A stretch of DNA of 64,000 nucleotides from Takakia lepidozioides (taxonomy: Eukaryota > Streptophyta > Takakiopsida > Takakiales > Takakiaceae): positions 54,702,042-54,766,041 of the forward strand of contig CM060734.1 in the NCBI GenBank assembly GCA_030704615.1. Direction: 5' to 3'. A model generated the notes under the pieces. The model saw only the letters and a list, made by a program, of their open reading frames with translations, had not been told where the DNA came from and made no database searches. Made by a program: the position numbers and the translations under genes. Shown here piece after piece: positions 14,401 through 23,432 of the stretch (its first letter is position 1; the number at the start of each line of letters is the position of its first letter).

Positions 14401-17059
14401 GGAGTTTTTCTGTAATTTTTTATCTAGGATTAACGCCCAACCCGAAGGAAAAACTCATTATTTTCACTCAACTTGTTTTTAAGGACAAATGTTGTTCTGC
14501 TCATGAGTATATCTTCCTTTCTCACTCTCAATCTCTCTGTCTCATGTTTAGAGTTGTCACTGTTAACGGACAGAAGTCTAACTTCTTTGACATAGACCAA
14601 GGTGTAGCTCAAGGATGTACTCTCTCCCCTCTGCTCTTCAATGTTTTCATCAATCAACTCCTCGAGGATGTGGAAAGTGAGGGATTTGGGTTAAGGGTGG
14701 GTGATACCACCATACCAGCCCTTATGTTTGCGGATGACTTCGCAGGCATAAGGGAGACTCCGACCAATCTCCAGGAGTTGATTGATTGCGCGAAGAGATA
14801 CTTTGATCTTTGAGGGCTAGAGGCTAATGTCAGCAAATGTGCAGTGGTAGCATTCAACGACAGAGGAGAGGGAGGAAGTGATCTTAAGTGGCAGTGGGGT
14901 AGTCAAGAGATCCCGGTCCTCCCTTCCTACACTTACCTGGGCGTTGAGTTCTCCTCCAATTGTAATTGGGATGCACATATCCGGAAAGTTGTTCAAACTG
15001 GCAAGGGCAAAGCTCTGGGGCTCACTAAATTTTTCCACTGCAGAGGGGTCACTCTGAGGTTAAGAAAACCATGCTTTGTCGCGTTATTAGACCTGCCTTG
15101 GAGTACGGATCTGCTATATGGGTTGATAACTCCAACCAGGCTAAGTCTCTAGAATCCATTCAAGTGGGGGTGCTTAAGGAGTGTATGTCAGCATGCTCCA
15201 AAACAGCCAATGTGGCTGTTCGGGGTGAGTTTGGCATGCCGTCCTTAAGCTTCCGACGAGATGAATTCAAGGTCAGATGGTGGGGTCAGCTGCAACATAT
15301 GCCCAACACCAGATATCCTAAGTTAATCGACTCTATATCTTGGAAACAGGACCCCCTGTCAAACAGGCTAAGTCCTGGCAGAAGAGAGTAGAAGAGATCC
15401 TCAAGGACCTGGACCTGGATCCGCAAGTCTTGACCCTGCTGGATAAATCTGACTTAGAGGCTGTAGTGTCCTCAGCCATGTCTGTTGCCATGAGATTGTC
15501 TGATGAAAATGAAGTTAGGCAGAAAACTTCCCTGAACTTGTTTCCAGTCTGTGACATGGGGGAGGACATCTTGGATGACCTCAAGGGTCTACCCACTCTC
15601 GGCACTAGACTGAAATTTAAACTCAGGGCAGGAAACCTACCTTTGAACAGCAAACAGAATCAGAGAGGAAAGGGAGAGTGCAATTGCCCGTTGTGTGGGC
15701 AATCTGAAGACAGTATTCATTTTCTGATACACTGTCCGGGGTTCTCTCACCAAAGAGACGCTCTCTTCAAATCTATTAAGGGTATTGTGCCTGTATCCCT
15801 GTTTACCAACTTTGAAAGTCTCGAGGCTGAGCCAAAAGCCCAGGCCCTCCTGAGGCCTAGTTTTTGGGCAAAGACAGCAGATTGATGCTTGTGTGAAGGG
15901 ATTTCTCTAGGATATCTGGAAAACCCGGTTTAATTCTATATATGGAGGTAAGTCTTACTACCAACGTCAGCCCCTGACAGAGGTAGGTTCTGTCCCTTTT
16001 GTTCCCGCTCAAACTGGGCGCGGGGTCGATGGCCACAAGGCTACGACAAACAACGTCTTATGAGTACAATCTGTCTCATGTTTAAGTCCACTAACCGGAG
16101 TGAGCCCCTCAGAAAGGTAGTGTCTGTTCCCTCTTGTTCTGCCCAAACTGGGCGCAGGGTCTATGGCCACAAGGCTCGCCAAACATTCTGTCTCTCTCAC
16201 CACTGGTTTCCAGATGTTCTGCTATTTGTTGTAAATTGCAACCCTCTAACACAAATTCATGGAAGGGATTGTGATCAGCTGTATGTGACAGCTATGGCTA
16301 TGAAGGTTAAGATTTAAAACTGTGGAACCCCAGTAGTACTCCAGAAGTTGGTATCTGGCAGCTCCAAAGTTTATGTCAACTAACATGCATTGGCAATGAT
16401 GGGCAGTAAGTACTGCCCATCACTGGTGAGCAGTAAATCACTTTTGCCTCTGGATTTGCTGGTAAATCTGAGTGCGTGTGTGTGGTTAGCTCTGGTGGAG
16501 AATATATGAAGGTGTGGAGAGTCTGACTCATTTTGGGGGAGGGGCAGGTTTATGTTTCATACGGACTTGTTTGTACCATTCTCATGACCATGAGCATGGC
16601 GGCTGTCACATTGCATCGGCGGCATCTCATGGTTTCTTATTTTACACCCTTTTCTGTTTCAATTTAGAGAGGTGAATCATTATGGGAATGTTTGCTACTT
16701 ATTGCTACGCTGACATTATGTTCACACTCATCAGCCCTAGTTCAACTGAAATTAAATTAGGTGGGTCACAAAGGTGGCCTTATTACTGGTCACATACAGA
16801 GTTTGCAGTTATCCTCAATGACCTTTGGATAATGATGGCTAAGTTATGGTCTGCTTGCTTGCAGGGTTTATGTAAACTTTGTTAATAGGAAGATTGGGCT
16901 TGGTGGATGCAGGTATGGGGTTTATTCGCACCAAAATACGTCTTTGATGCAGTGGGCCTTTTGATTGTCGATATTTTTATTGTATTAGCAATGTCATTTT
17001 ATCTCTTTCTCCAGCCAGGGAGAGAGACAGAGACTTCGAACTCAAACATAACAGTTTGA
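2497..17059 (+). CDS. PIGO: GPI ethanolamine phosphate transferase 3 (PIG-O)
   Basis: ER membrane enzyme that adds ethanolamine phosphate to the third mannose of the GPI anchor precursor, where protein is later attached. Exons read in phase: 2497-2668, 3421-3580, 3847-3884, 4196-4317, 4752-4841, 4962-5081, 5607-5690, 6368-6445, 9435-9560, 9726-9866, 9944-9982, 10179-10234, 10381-10531, 10933-about 11500, several exons from 11.8 to 13.27 kb, 13606-13705, 14027-14068, 14225-14378, 16548-16631, 16913-17059. An N-terminal membrane segment is followed by a lumenal alkaline-phosphatase-type domain: IIDALRFDF (metal-binding Asp), [15 protein letters not shown] (catalytic Thr region), [19 protein letters not shown], and [15 protein letters not shown] (metal ligands). 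[10 protein letters not shown] and a multi-pass C-terminal region ([20 protein letters not shown]) complete the family signature. Splice joins between 11.48 and 12.73 kb are unresolved. Introns 6446-9434 and 14379-16547 hold LINE fragments that leave the exon frame intact. Confidence 0.93.
6490..9360 (+). mobile_element. LINE fragment L1 (non-LTR retrotransposon) in PIG-O intron
   Basis: Inactivated LINE, sense with its host gene. Broken frames give, in order: the linker after the endonuclease ([14 protein letters not shown], then [15 protein letters not shown]), the reverse transcriptase entry motif ([16 protein letters not shown] near 7300), [10 protein letters not shown], the FLDVEKTYD block, [11 protein letters not shown], the catalytic region (FADD read as FADDFAG near 7930), [13 protein letters not shown], and a C-terminal zinc knuckle (C-x2-C-x7-H-x4-C near 8780). 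The 3' part runs on to about 9360. The element lacks an identifiable endonuclease, so it is 5' truncated. Stops and frameshifts occur throughout, including loss of about 15 bases near 7780 relative to the copies at 14.57 and 63.8 kb. Confidence 0.85.
14546..16200 (+). mobile_element. LINE fragment L2, same family as L1, in a later PIG-O intron
   Basis: 5'-truncated LINE starting within the reverse transcriptase (about 14546, [16 protein letters not shown]), continuing through [11 protein letters not shown] and the FADD catalytic motif ([10 protein letters not shown], about 14725-14755). It carries the late RT region ([20 protein letters not shown]) and [14 protein letters not shown]. It ends with a Cys-His knuckle ([17 protein letters not shown], about 15686-15735). 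A stop near 14811 and at least one frameshift near 15050 inactivate it. It aligns along its length with L1 at 7780-9110. Its first 190 bases are almost identical to the copy at 63.8 kb, so this family has amplified relatively recently. It lies sense within the PIG-O intron 14379-16547. Confidence 0.87.
15966..16190 (+). repeat. Duplicated LINE 3' unit
   Basis: A unit of about 85 bases begins AGCCCCTGA and contains AACTGGGCGC and GGCCACAAGGCT. It occurs at about 15969-16055 and again at 16103-16186, just after the LINE coding part. The same unit follows the first LINE at about 9029-9112, with a weaker partial second copy near 9320-9345. It is therefore probably part of the LINE 3' untranslated region. 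Confidence 0.65.
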
Positions 17060-17378
17060 TGAATATGACCATTTGCCTACAAACATGTCAGGTACAATTT
17101 GGGCATCGGTTTGTCCTGTTGCTCAAGAAATATTTCTTGAATTTCACTGAGCACTTAGGTCAACCTGTCATTTTGTACTATTAAGGTATTTTCATGCGTG
17201 TCCAGTTTTGCTGACACCTGATCACTGTGGGAAGTCAAACTTTCCTCGTGGAAAGAGACTACTACTTCTCTGCGAAGGATTATATAAGCTTAACACTCGA
17301 AGATGCGATGTAATCCATGTCCAGGACGTGCATTTGTAGGAATGTGCACAAATCAAGTCTTCAAATCCGCCAGTTAAA
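17060..17378. other. 3' intergenic region, no feature seen
   Basis: The interval lies between the PIG-O stop codon and the stop codon of the minus-strand gene ending at 17379, so the two genes converge here. No ORF, RNA gene or repeat was recognised. It presumably carries both 3' untranslated regions. Confidence 0.4.
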
Positions 17379-19020
17379 CTACCAGTCTCCCCTGATCACA
17401 AGAAACCATCCCTTTCCATCTGGAAAGAGATGAACAGCCTTTCCAGAGCTGAAACTCTTAAATATATAAGCTTGAACAAATTGCAGCTGTTGTGAATCAG
17501 AGAATGGCAGCAACTTGACAATCCACAAACTGGGGATCTCCAGGATTTCAACATTCTGGGTGTCCCCATTTGAATGCTCTCGCATTTTCCCTTCCAAGTT
17601 GTCAAATCGATTGATAGTTTTGAAGTACTGCATGGTAGGGTCTGTTCCAAGGTACATGGGCTGGGTTCATAACTGCTATTTGATATGGAAGGGCCCGACA
17701 TAGCAGCTGGCTTGACTCATGGTGAGCCTTCCCTTGTTATGGTTGGGCAATGATTGAATGATTGCTCATACCTTATAATTATATCAAGCACTCTATCTTA
17801 CAAGAACAATAAATGTACAAATGCAATACAGTCTACAGTATATATGTGTTACAGGTGACATAGATATTTAACACATAGATACATCTTTCGAAAGTCACAC
17901 TTAGAGATCAAACACTCATACACATAGCTTGAAAACCAGAATCTAACACTTAAAAAAGTTTAAATAATCCCCATGTTAAGGAAAATTAAAGAGCTAACAG
18001 GTTTAATTGATATATGTCATGAATTCAAGTTGTCTTGCTATACGTATATGCATTTGAACAAAAATTAACACTTATTGTACCTTAATAATTAACACTTATC
18101 TGAAAGGGGGCTAATTTATCTGAAAGGGGGTCATTTAGGAAAGGAGGTCGGGAGTAAACAACATCATAACACTTTTTCTTTTTCTTTTTTAATTATAAAA
18201 AGGCAACCTGGAGCGACTGCTCACAATTCAGGCCCTTGAGGAGGGGAAAAAATTAACCCCCTTTCAGATAAGCCATTAGGCACACAGGTGGGAAACGTCA
18301 CCACCAGACCAGCCCGTCACGAACAATCCACATATAGGGCAGGGCAGCGGGTTTGAACCCCGAACCACCAAGGCGACACACTGTGCACTTACCAGCTGAG
18401 CTACCAGCTGATGTGCCATAACACATTTAACACTTCCTTTGTAAAATCTTCGAGGGTAAAAAATATATAACAGATAAAGGGTTAATAGATATGGAGGGTG
18501 GACTATCTGTAATCACTTTTCTTTTCAGGTCAAATTGTAGGCTGCGGGGATGCGAGTCCAGAAACTCCATGTACATGTGCCTGTCCTGTTATACACTTAC
18601 TGAAAGAATTGTATAGTGGGCAGGGTTCGGGTTCCTTCTGTCAATCATCGTCCTCTTGAATATGGTCAAAACTCTGCAAGGTGACAAGTTGCTGGAGACA
18701 AGCTCTGTCTCCAAATTCATTGCAGGCAATGGGGCAGCAATCATAGCATCGTAACTCCAATTTAGTACATGAGTCCCAGACATTTGCAAGTCATTGACTT
18801 CCTTGGTCAATGCTGTTTGGTCATGGTTAACAAGCACCACCAGGAAGACCAAAATTACGTTGCTTTCTCTCGGGAGTTCCACTGCAGCTGATTTGAGCTC
18901 TGCCTGAGAGGCAGCTATCATACGTTCCATCCACACCTTCTCGGCAAGGCGGATGATCAGAAGGAAAGCTACCAGCGTGCACGATTTCACAAGAAACATG
19001 ATGTTTGTGTCCACTGGCCC
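17379..19020 (-). CDS. Unidentified membrane protein gene, C-terminal exons
   Basis: I do not recognise the family. Two minus-strand exons join in phase: one from about 19020 to 18601 ending at a strong GTAAGT donor, and 17660-17379 ending in a stop (93 codons plus stop). The first encodes a hydrophobic segment (FLVKSCTLVAFLLIIRLAEK), an amphipathic helix (WMERMIAASQAELKSAAVEL) and a second hydrophobic stretch (VILVFLVVLVNH). The last exon encodes a hydrophilic domain with FDNLEGKMREHSNGDTQNVE and PSLWIVKLLPFSD. This suggests a short membrane-anchored protein with a soluble tail. The intron holds a SINE (18195-18420). Upstream exons were not joined with confidence. Open minus-strand stretches at 19064-19258, 19371-19556, 20784-21038 and 22185-22482 may belong to the same gene. 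Confidence 0.5.
18195..18420 (-). mobile_element. tRNA-derived SINE (family 1, copy 1)
   Basis: On the minus strand a tRNA-like head carries a perfect RNA polymerase III A box (TAGCTCAGCTGG, complement of 18392-18403) and a B box (GGTTCAAACCC, complement of about 18349-18360) at tRNA-like spacing. A body then follows to about 18195 and ends in an A/T-rich tail. The head is preceded by a partial duplication of the A box (AGCTGGTAGCTCAGCTGG). A similar copy lies at 53870-54095, which shows it is a dispersed repeat and not a tRNA gene. Confidence 0.8.
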
Positions 19021-19063
19021 TCCCTTGGGGGGTTGTCTCCAGTGTCAACTTCTGTGTCTGAAT

Positions 19064-19556
19064 TCATCCATGCAAACAATGCTTCCGCCACTGATACAGC
19101 AGCAGGCAGTTGAAATAACTCATTGACGAACCTGCCAGTGTGAGATAACATGCAAATCTAGCCAAATATGTGAATGTACTAGAAAATAACATTCTGCCCC
19201 AAGAATCCCAGTGGAAGGTGCAGGAAGAAGTCTCTTCAGCCAAAGGTTGCTGGGCCACCTAGTTCAGAGTAACTGTGACAAGGAGATGCAGCTTAAATGA
19301 CATGGTGATTGTCAAGATGATCTACTCAACTTTGCTAGAAATTCATACCTTCAGCTTACCACACATGATATTAAAACACCGTAAACGCACTTGCAGCTAC
19401 ATACATGTTCCTACATTGCTGATCCAGTATGAAAAGATTCACAATGCAATTGCTGTCGAAGAGGCTCTCAGAAGTAGTTGCTACCCGCATGAGGTAGGAT
19501 TTGAAGTTACTCATGGTCAGTACAGCTATTCCATTTGGAGCCAGTATTGAGAACAA
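19064..19556 (-). other. Possible exons of the unidentified minus-strand gene
   Basis: Two minus-strand open stretches, 19258-19064 and 19556-19371, are hydrophobic in parts (FTYLARFACYLTLAG; FDSNCIVNLFILDQQC). They sit just upstream of the exon ending at 18601. Splice phases to the neighbours could not be made consistent by eye, so exon status is only suggested. Confidence 0.25.
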
Positions 19557-19559
19557 AAG

Positions 19560-20610
19560 TACATCAGAGAGACAAATCCTTGAATAAAAGGGCGGAGATC
19601 TTAAGTGATCAGTCAGCTACTAACCTGTGATAAGAGCCGCCAAGCATCCCAAGCGAGATGTAGGGCGTCGACTCCGGATGGTGCTTGACATGTGACAACT
19701 GGGCAAAGTGATCGGGAAAGTCTCAAAGCAGGATGGTATCGAGCAGGATGGTATCGTGGCCGACACTAGTGCATGTGCGGTGATCGGGAGTTGGCGTCCG
19801 TAGAGTTACCTGTCTTAAAGCTGGACGACTTCCACAACATGGGATTTGGCAGCGGCTCTGTCGCAGGGGAGCGCCTGCTGGAGGTGGGGTTTATCCACAA
19901 GGGGGCAGCGAGTGGATGGACCTTGTGAGCGATCTGCAGGCATGCGAGTCCACTGAGAGCTCTGCTTTGCCTATGGTTGTGGATGTCTGGCAGGATGACT
20001 TTACTTTACCCCAAGACCTATGTGTGCAGTCTGAATCATCAGAGGAGGTGGGTGTTGCAACATGGCGGCCTACCGCGGATGAGCTCCTGTCGCTCCAAAA
20101 CAAGGCAGTGCATGAGGATCGGTATGACATTCAGCACTGCCTACATCCCTGCAGCAGCTGGATCAGCTACAGGAACAGGCTTTCCCGGATGACACGGCGC
20201 CTGCAAGGAGTGGGAAGGAGCAGGCAGACATGGAGGTGGGAGTAGGAGACGGAGAAAGGGTGAGCGACTACACTAGGGCCATCATGTTGCCGAAACCCTT
20301 CCCCTGCTTGCAGATATCTGCAGTCCGTCCTAAACCGTTCATCAGTCCAGAGTAGTTGTCATGCATCTCTTTGGTGGACTGATGAGCGTATATGCGGGCC
20401 AACAATCTCAATCAAAACAATTGGGCAGCATCACAAAAGGTGGGAAGTTTCTCCAAGACTAGCCCAATGCGTGTCGTATCATGTACTCATATACTCTGCA
20501 TAGTACATGCCAATTGCCACGTTAGGCATTGCCATTTAAACCAAATTCTGGCTTTGACTTCTAGAATGGCAAGTAGTTGGTCCCCGCAAAAAATAGCTGC
20601 ATCTGGCTCC
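19560..20610. other. No recognised gene
   Basis: A GC-richer stretch. A plus-strand open frame of 109 codons at 19916-20245 has no recognised domain, no clear splice context and no homologue I can name. I saw no RNA gene or transposon structure here. Confidence 0.3.
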
Positions 20611-20709
20611 TGCTTAAGTAATGCATCCTGGTTCCTTCACAGATAAAAGTCCAGGGTGTTTGCTTAGTAATGCATCCTGGTTCTTTCAGGGATAAAAGTC
20701 CAGGGTGTT
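20611..20709. repeat. Two-copy tandem repeat, about 50-bp unit
   Basis: The unit starting TGCTTAAGTAATGCATCCTG and ending AAGTCCAGGGTGTT at 20660 is repeated immediately at 20661-20709 with a few substitutions and small indels. Confidence 0.85.
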
Positions 20710-20783
20710 GTCAGGATCCATTCCACGATCTGTACAAATGTGGGATTATGTGGGATTCCTCAAAATGAAAGTACTCTTGCATA

Positions 20784-21038
20784 CTACACAATGCCTCCAC
20801 GGCCATCCAACAATATGTCGAAATTTCTTGTGTATGCGACCCGTCCCGAAATAGTGCAAAAGACTTGTGTGCCAGCTGTATTGGTGGCATGCCAGAAGCT
20901 GAGCCTGGGTGGTGGTTGCAGAGCAATGGTCTCTTTGTGGACTTCTGCAGCTTGCACAAAGATTTGTCCTCCTGTGGCAGACCCCCAAGTATGCAAAAGA
21001 GTTTGAAAATCCTTCCAAACACTAAGCGTGCTGTCCAT
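20784..21038 (-). CDS. Unidentified 84-codon open frame or exon
   Basis: Minus-strand open frame with ATG at 21038. The peptide begins MDSTLSVWKDFQTLLHTWGS and contains QIFVQAAEVHKETIALQPPP and VAYTRNFDILLDGRGGI. It has balanced composition, as in a real protein. A plausible donor (GTATGC) overlaps its stop, so it may be an internal or first exon of the minus-strand gene ending at 17379. I do not recognise the family, and phase with the next open stretch did not match. Confidence 0.3.
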   Translation of the reverse strand: MDSTLSVWKDFQTLLHTWGSATGGQIFVQAAEVHKETIALQPPPRLSFWHATNTAGTQVFCTISGRVAYTRNFDILLDGRGGIV

Positions 21039-21199
21039 GATACACTATGTATTCACCAAAGCTTGTTAGGATGTACAAGCAGTAGCTCCTCTTTCCTATC
21101 CAAGGATGTGCATTGTTCGCTTTGTGGGCTGACTAAGTCTACAAACAAAGTCTCGAACAGGATAATTTGTAATTAGGTTGTGATCGTAGAAGTAGAAAC

Positions 21200-22080
21200 C
21201 AGTGTTGTGCGGGTCCGGGTTTTGAAGGCGGGTACCCGGCGGGTTAGGATCCGGGTTACCCGGACCCTAACCCGGATTCATTTCTAAAATGAACCCGGAA
21301 CCGGACCCGGACCCGCCTGCTGGGTCCAGAACCCGTTAAACCCGCTACCCGTGGGCCAATGTAGCGGGTCAGGGTCCGGGTCTTAAATTTAGACGGGGCA
21401 TGCGCGGTCCACCTTAGATTTGGTAGGTTTTGTCATATGTGTGGGGACGAGCAGCAATCCGCAGCAGCCAGCCCCACCACGTTGTAGCCCACTGGTAATG
21501 CCCACATACCACCTCAAAAGCGGTTGTGGGTTCAATCCACGGAGTGGTGTCACAAAGTTGTGCCCTCTGGGACCATAATTTTCACCTCCCAAAGGAGACG
21601 ACATATATTATTATTATGCCAGATCCCATGCTATAGTGATCTACCCTTGAGGCATATTACTATTCTTAACATGTTTAAACAATTGATATTGAAAAATAGA
21701 AAATGGAACTCAAACTTAATTTAATTCTTATTCATGGTATACATATTCATATTCACGGTATATTTTGAAGGAATGTCTCTTAAAATAAAATTCATTATTA
21801 GGATTTAAAGTTTTTTCCAGCCAAAAATAAATTTATTCCTAATTAATATTTTTATTTAATCAATAAATTAGGACCCGGATCCGAACCCGTGATCCCGCTA
21901 ATATTTCCCAACAATTACCCAGACCCTAACCCGAGTCCGTGTTGACAAACCCGGACCCGAACCCGGACCCGGATTTTCCAAATTTCAAAAACCCGGATCC
22001 TGACCCGGACTTGGCTCCGAAAAAAAACCCGCACCCGGACACGGCGGGTTCCTTAAAAAGGCAGAACCCGCACAACACTG
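21200..22080. mobile_element. hAT-like non-autonomous element A (CCGGGT word)
   Basis: Inverted ends CAGTGTTGTGCGGGT (21200-21214) and its near-exact complement ending CACAACACTG at 22080. Flanking octamers GTAGAAAC (21192-21199) and GCAGAAAC (22081-22088) form an 8-bp target duplication with one mismatch, typical of hAT transposons. The outer 180-200 bp at each end are filled with ACCCGG/CCGGGT words in both orientations. The centre is AT-rich and contains a tRNA-like SINE. No transposase is encoded. Confidence 0.85.
21465..21600 (+). mobile_element. tRNA-derived SINE-like insertion inside hAT element A
   Basis: A box-like TAGCCCACTGG at 21485-21495 and B box-like GGGTTCAATCC at 21528-21538 with tRNA spacing, followed by a body and a short TTATTATTA tract near 21608. 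The head differs from SINE family 1, so it is a separate tRNA-related family. Confidence 0.6.
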
Positions 22081-22184
22081 GCAGAAACGTAACTCGTGGA
22101 GAAACTTCAACAAGAGGTGTAAACTCTAACCAATGAAATTACGGAATTTGGTTAAACATGAAGGCAACGAGGTGATGAGGATGT

Positions 22185-22482
22185 CATCCATACGCTGACA
22201 AAGACCTATTGATGCAAGCGAGGAAGGAAAACAGATCTTGCAAACCCACGTTCTTGCAGGAGGTGTCCATAAAGCTGGGGCTAGGGCTAGAACGTAGTAG
22301 CCGTCCACCAACATCAACGTCGTTTACATATTCCACACCGTAACCATTGGAGTCTATCAGGCGACCACCTCCAAGTGCCTGCTCCAAAGTGTCAAACAGG
22401 ACACTCTTTTGCATAGGACGAGGCTTACATTTGTCGTCACGGTACCATCCTTGCCTATAACCGTTACTTCGATTCTTCGCCA
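22185..22482 (-). CDS. Possible first exon of an unidentified gene
   Basis: Minus-strand open frame with ATG at 22482, beginning MAKNRSNGYRQGWYRDDKCK. It contains SVLFDTLEQALGGGRLID and a serine-rich stretch near SSPSPSFMD. The stop comes soon after residue 99, with several GT donors before it. It lies next to hAT element A, which would then sit in its first intron. No family is recognised. Confidence 0.3.
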
Positions 22483-22489
22483 TCACCAC

Positions 22490-23049
22490 CGAGGCCGCTG
22501 AAACATCAATTCAGCCAACTCGGCATAAGCTGAAAAACCTTCACACGCAACGGCCTCCAAAACCGAGAGAAACCCAAGAAGCCAAGCCCTACAAGTTTCC
22601 AAGCTTCCTGAAAGACGATTTCCAAGCAAAACCCGATTCAAAAGGCCTCATTGGATGAATATCGTCTTTTTTTCCAACGAAATCCTCAAAGAACGAATGC
22701 TAAAATGTCCACAAATGTTGGATGAACAGAAATCTTTCCTATGGGTGGCCCTTTGCAAATGCGTCGTACAAGTCTCATTTTATTGACCGTCGCACTGAGT
22801 GAAGAAGCTTAGGTATAAATTACATCGTGGTTTGCTTGTATCGTGAAAATACACTTCGATCTGAGCAAGGACAACGGGAATATTCTGTCACAAATGGTTT
22901 TCGCCCCATCGTTGAAAATTTCTCACCTGAAATCACCATAATTTTTTTTTTATAAAGTACAAAACTATGACGCCTCCTTAATCTGTGTGAGAGGACAAAT
23001 TGCGAGCTTTCCACCCCATCGTTTGAAGTGAGGAGTTTGCTGCATGGAT
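22490..23049. other. No recognised gene
   Basis: The interval lies between the possible first exon at 22482 and the PPR pseudogene tail. It contains no coherent ORF and no RNA or transposon structure that I can support. Confidence 0.3.
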
Positions 23050-23432
23050 GTTTGCTTGTTTCCAAAGTAGTAATCCCGAATCGCTCACCCAATAGTCTCT
23101 GAGATGACTTGGCACTCACCACACCTGAAGGTTCTTCATGACACAAAGATGTGGTGCTGATGAGGCCAAAAGCATGGTCAGCTAGTTCTCGATGTGCTGC
23201 CAGCGAGAAAAACATTTTGCACCTCCTGGACATGAATGTGATGTACAAAGTGCATGTCAGGCACATATCCAACCTGCTTCATGTGCCCAGACAATCTTTT
23301 CAACTCAGCAGAGATTTCCTCCGTTTGTTCAACCTGAGCTGTGCTCACCTTTGTCAGAACTGTCCTCCATCATTATTCTAAACTGCACTTGATCCTCCCA
23401 CCTGCCCTCCTGCAATCAGTGATTTTCAATAG
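23050..23432 (-). pseudogene. Decayed E and DYW domains of the upstream PPR gene
   Basis: Directly downstream of the PPR stop, and in shifting frames, the minus strand still spells parts of an E/DYW tail: GRWEDQVQFRIMMEDS (E motif), VEQTEEISAELKRLSGHMKQ, GYVPDMHFVHH, LADHAFGLIST and VMKNLQVW. In an intact DYW protein these match the linker, the GYVPD motif, the HSE-containing zinc site region, FGLIST and IKNLRVC. The zinc-binding HSE and the final DYW tripeptide are not found in frame, and several stops and frameshifts intervene. The parent was therefore a DYW-type editing factor that lost its deaminase-like domain. Confidence 0.8.

Noticed and set aside
18340-18420. tRNA gene on the minus strand
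   Set aside because: A and B boxes are good, but the acceptor stem and anticodon arm do not fold as a tRNA, and a similar copy occurs at 53.9 kb. It is a SINE head.
20611-20709. CRISPR-like array
   Set aside because: Only two adjacent copies with no spacer, in a plant nuclear genome. A simple tandem duplication.
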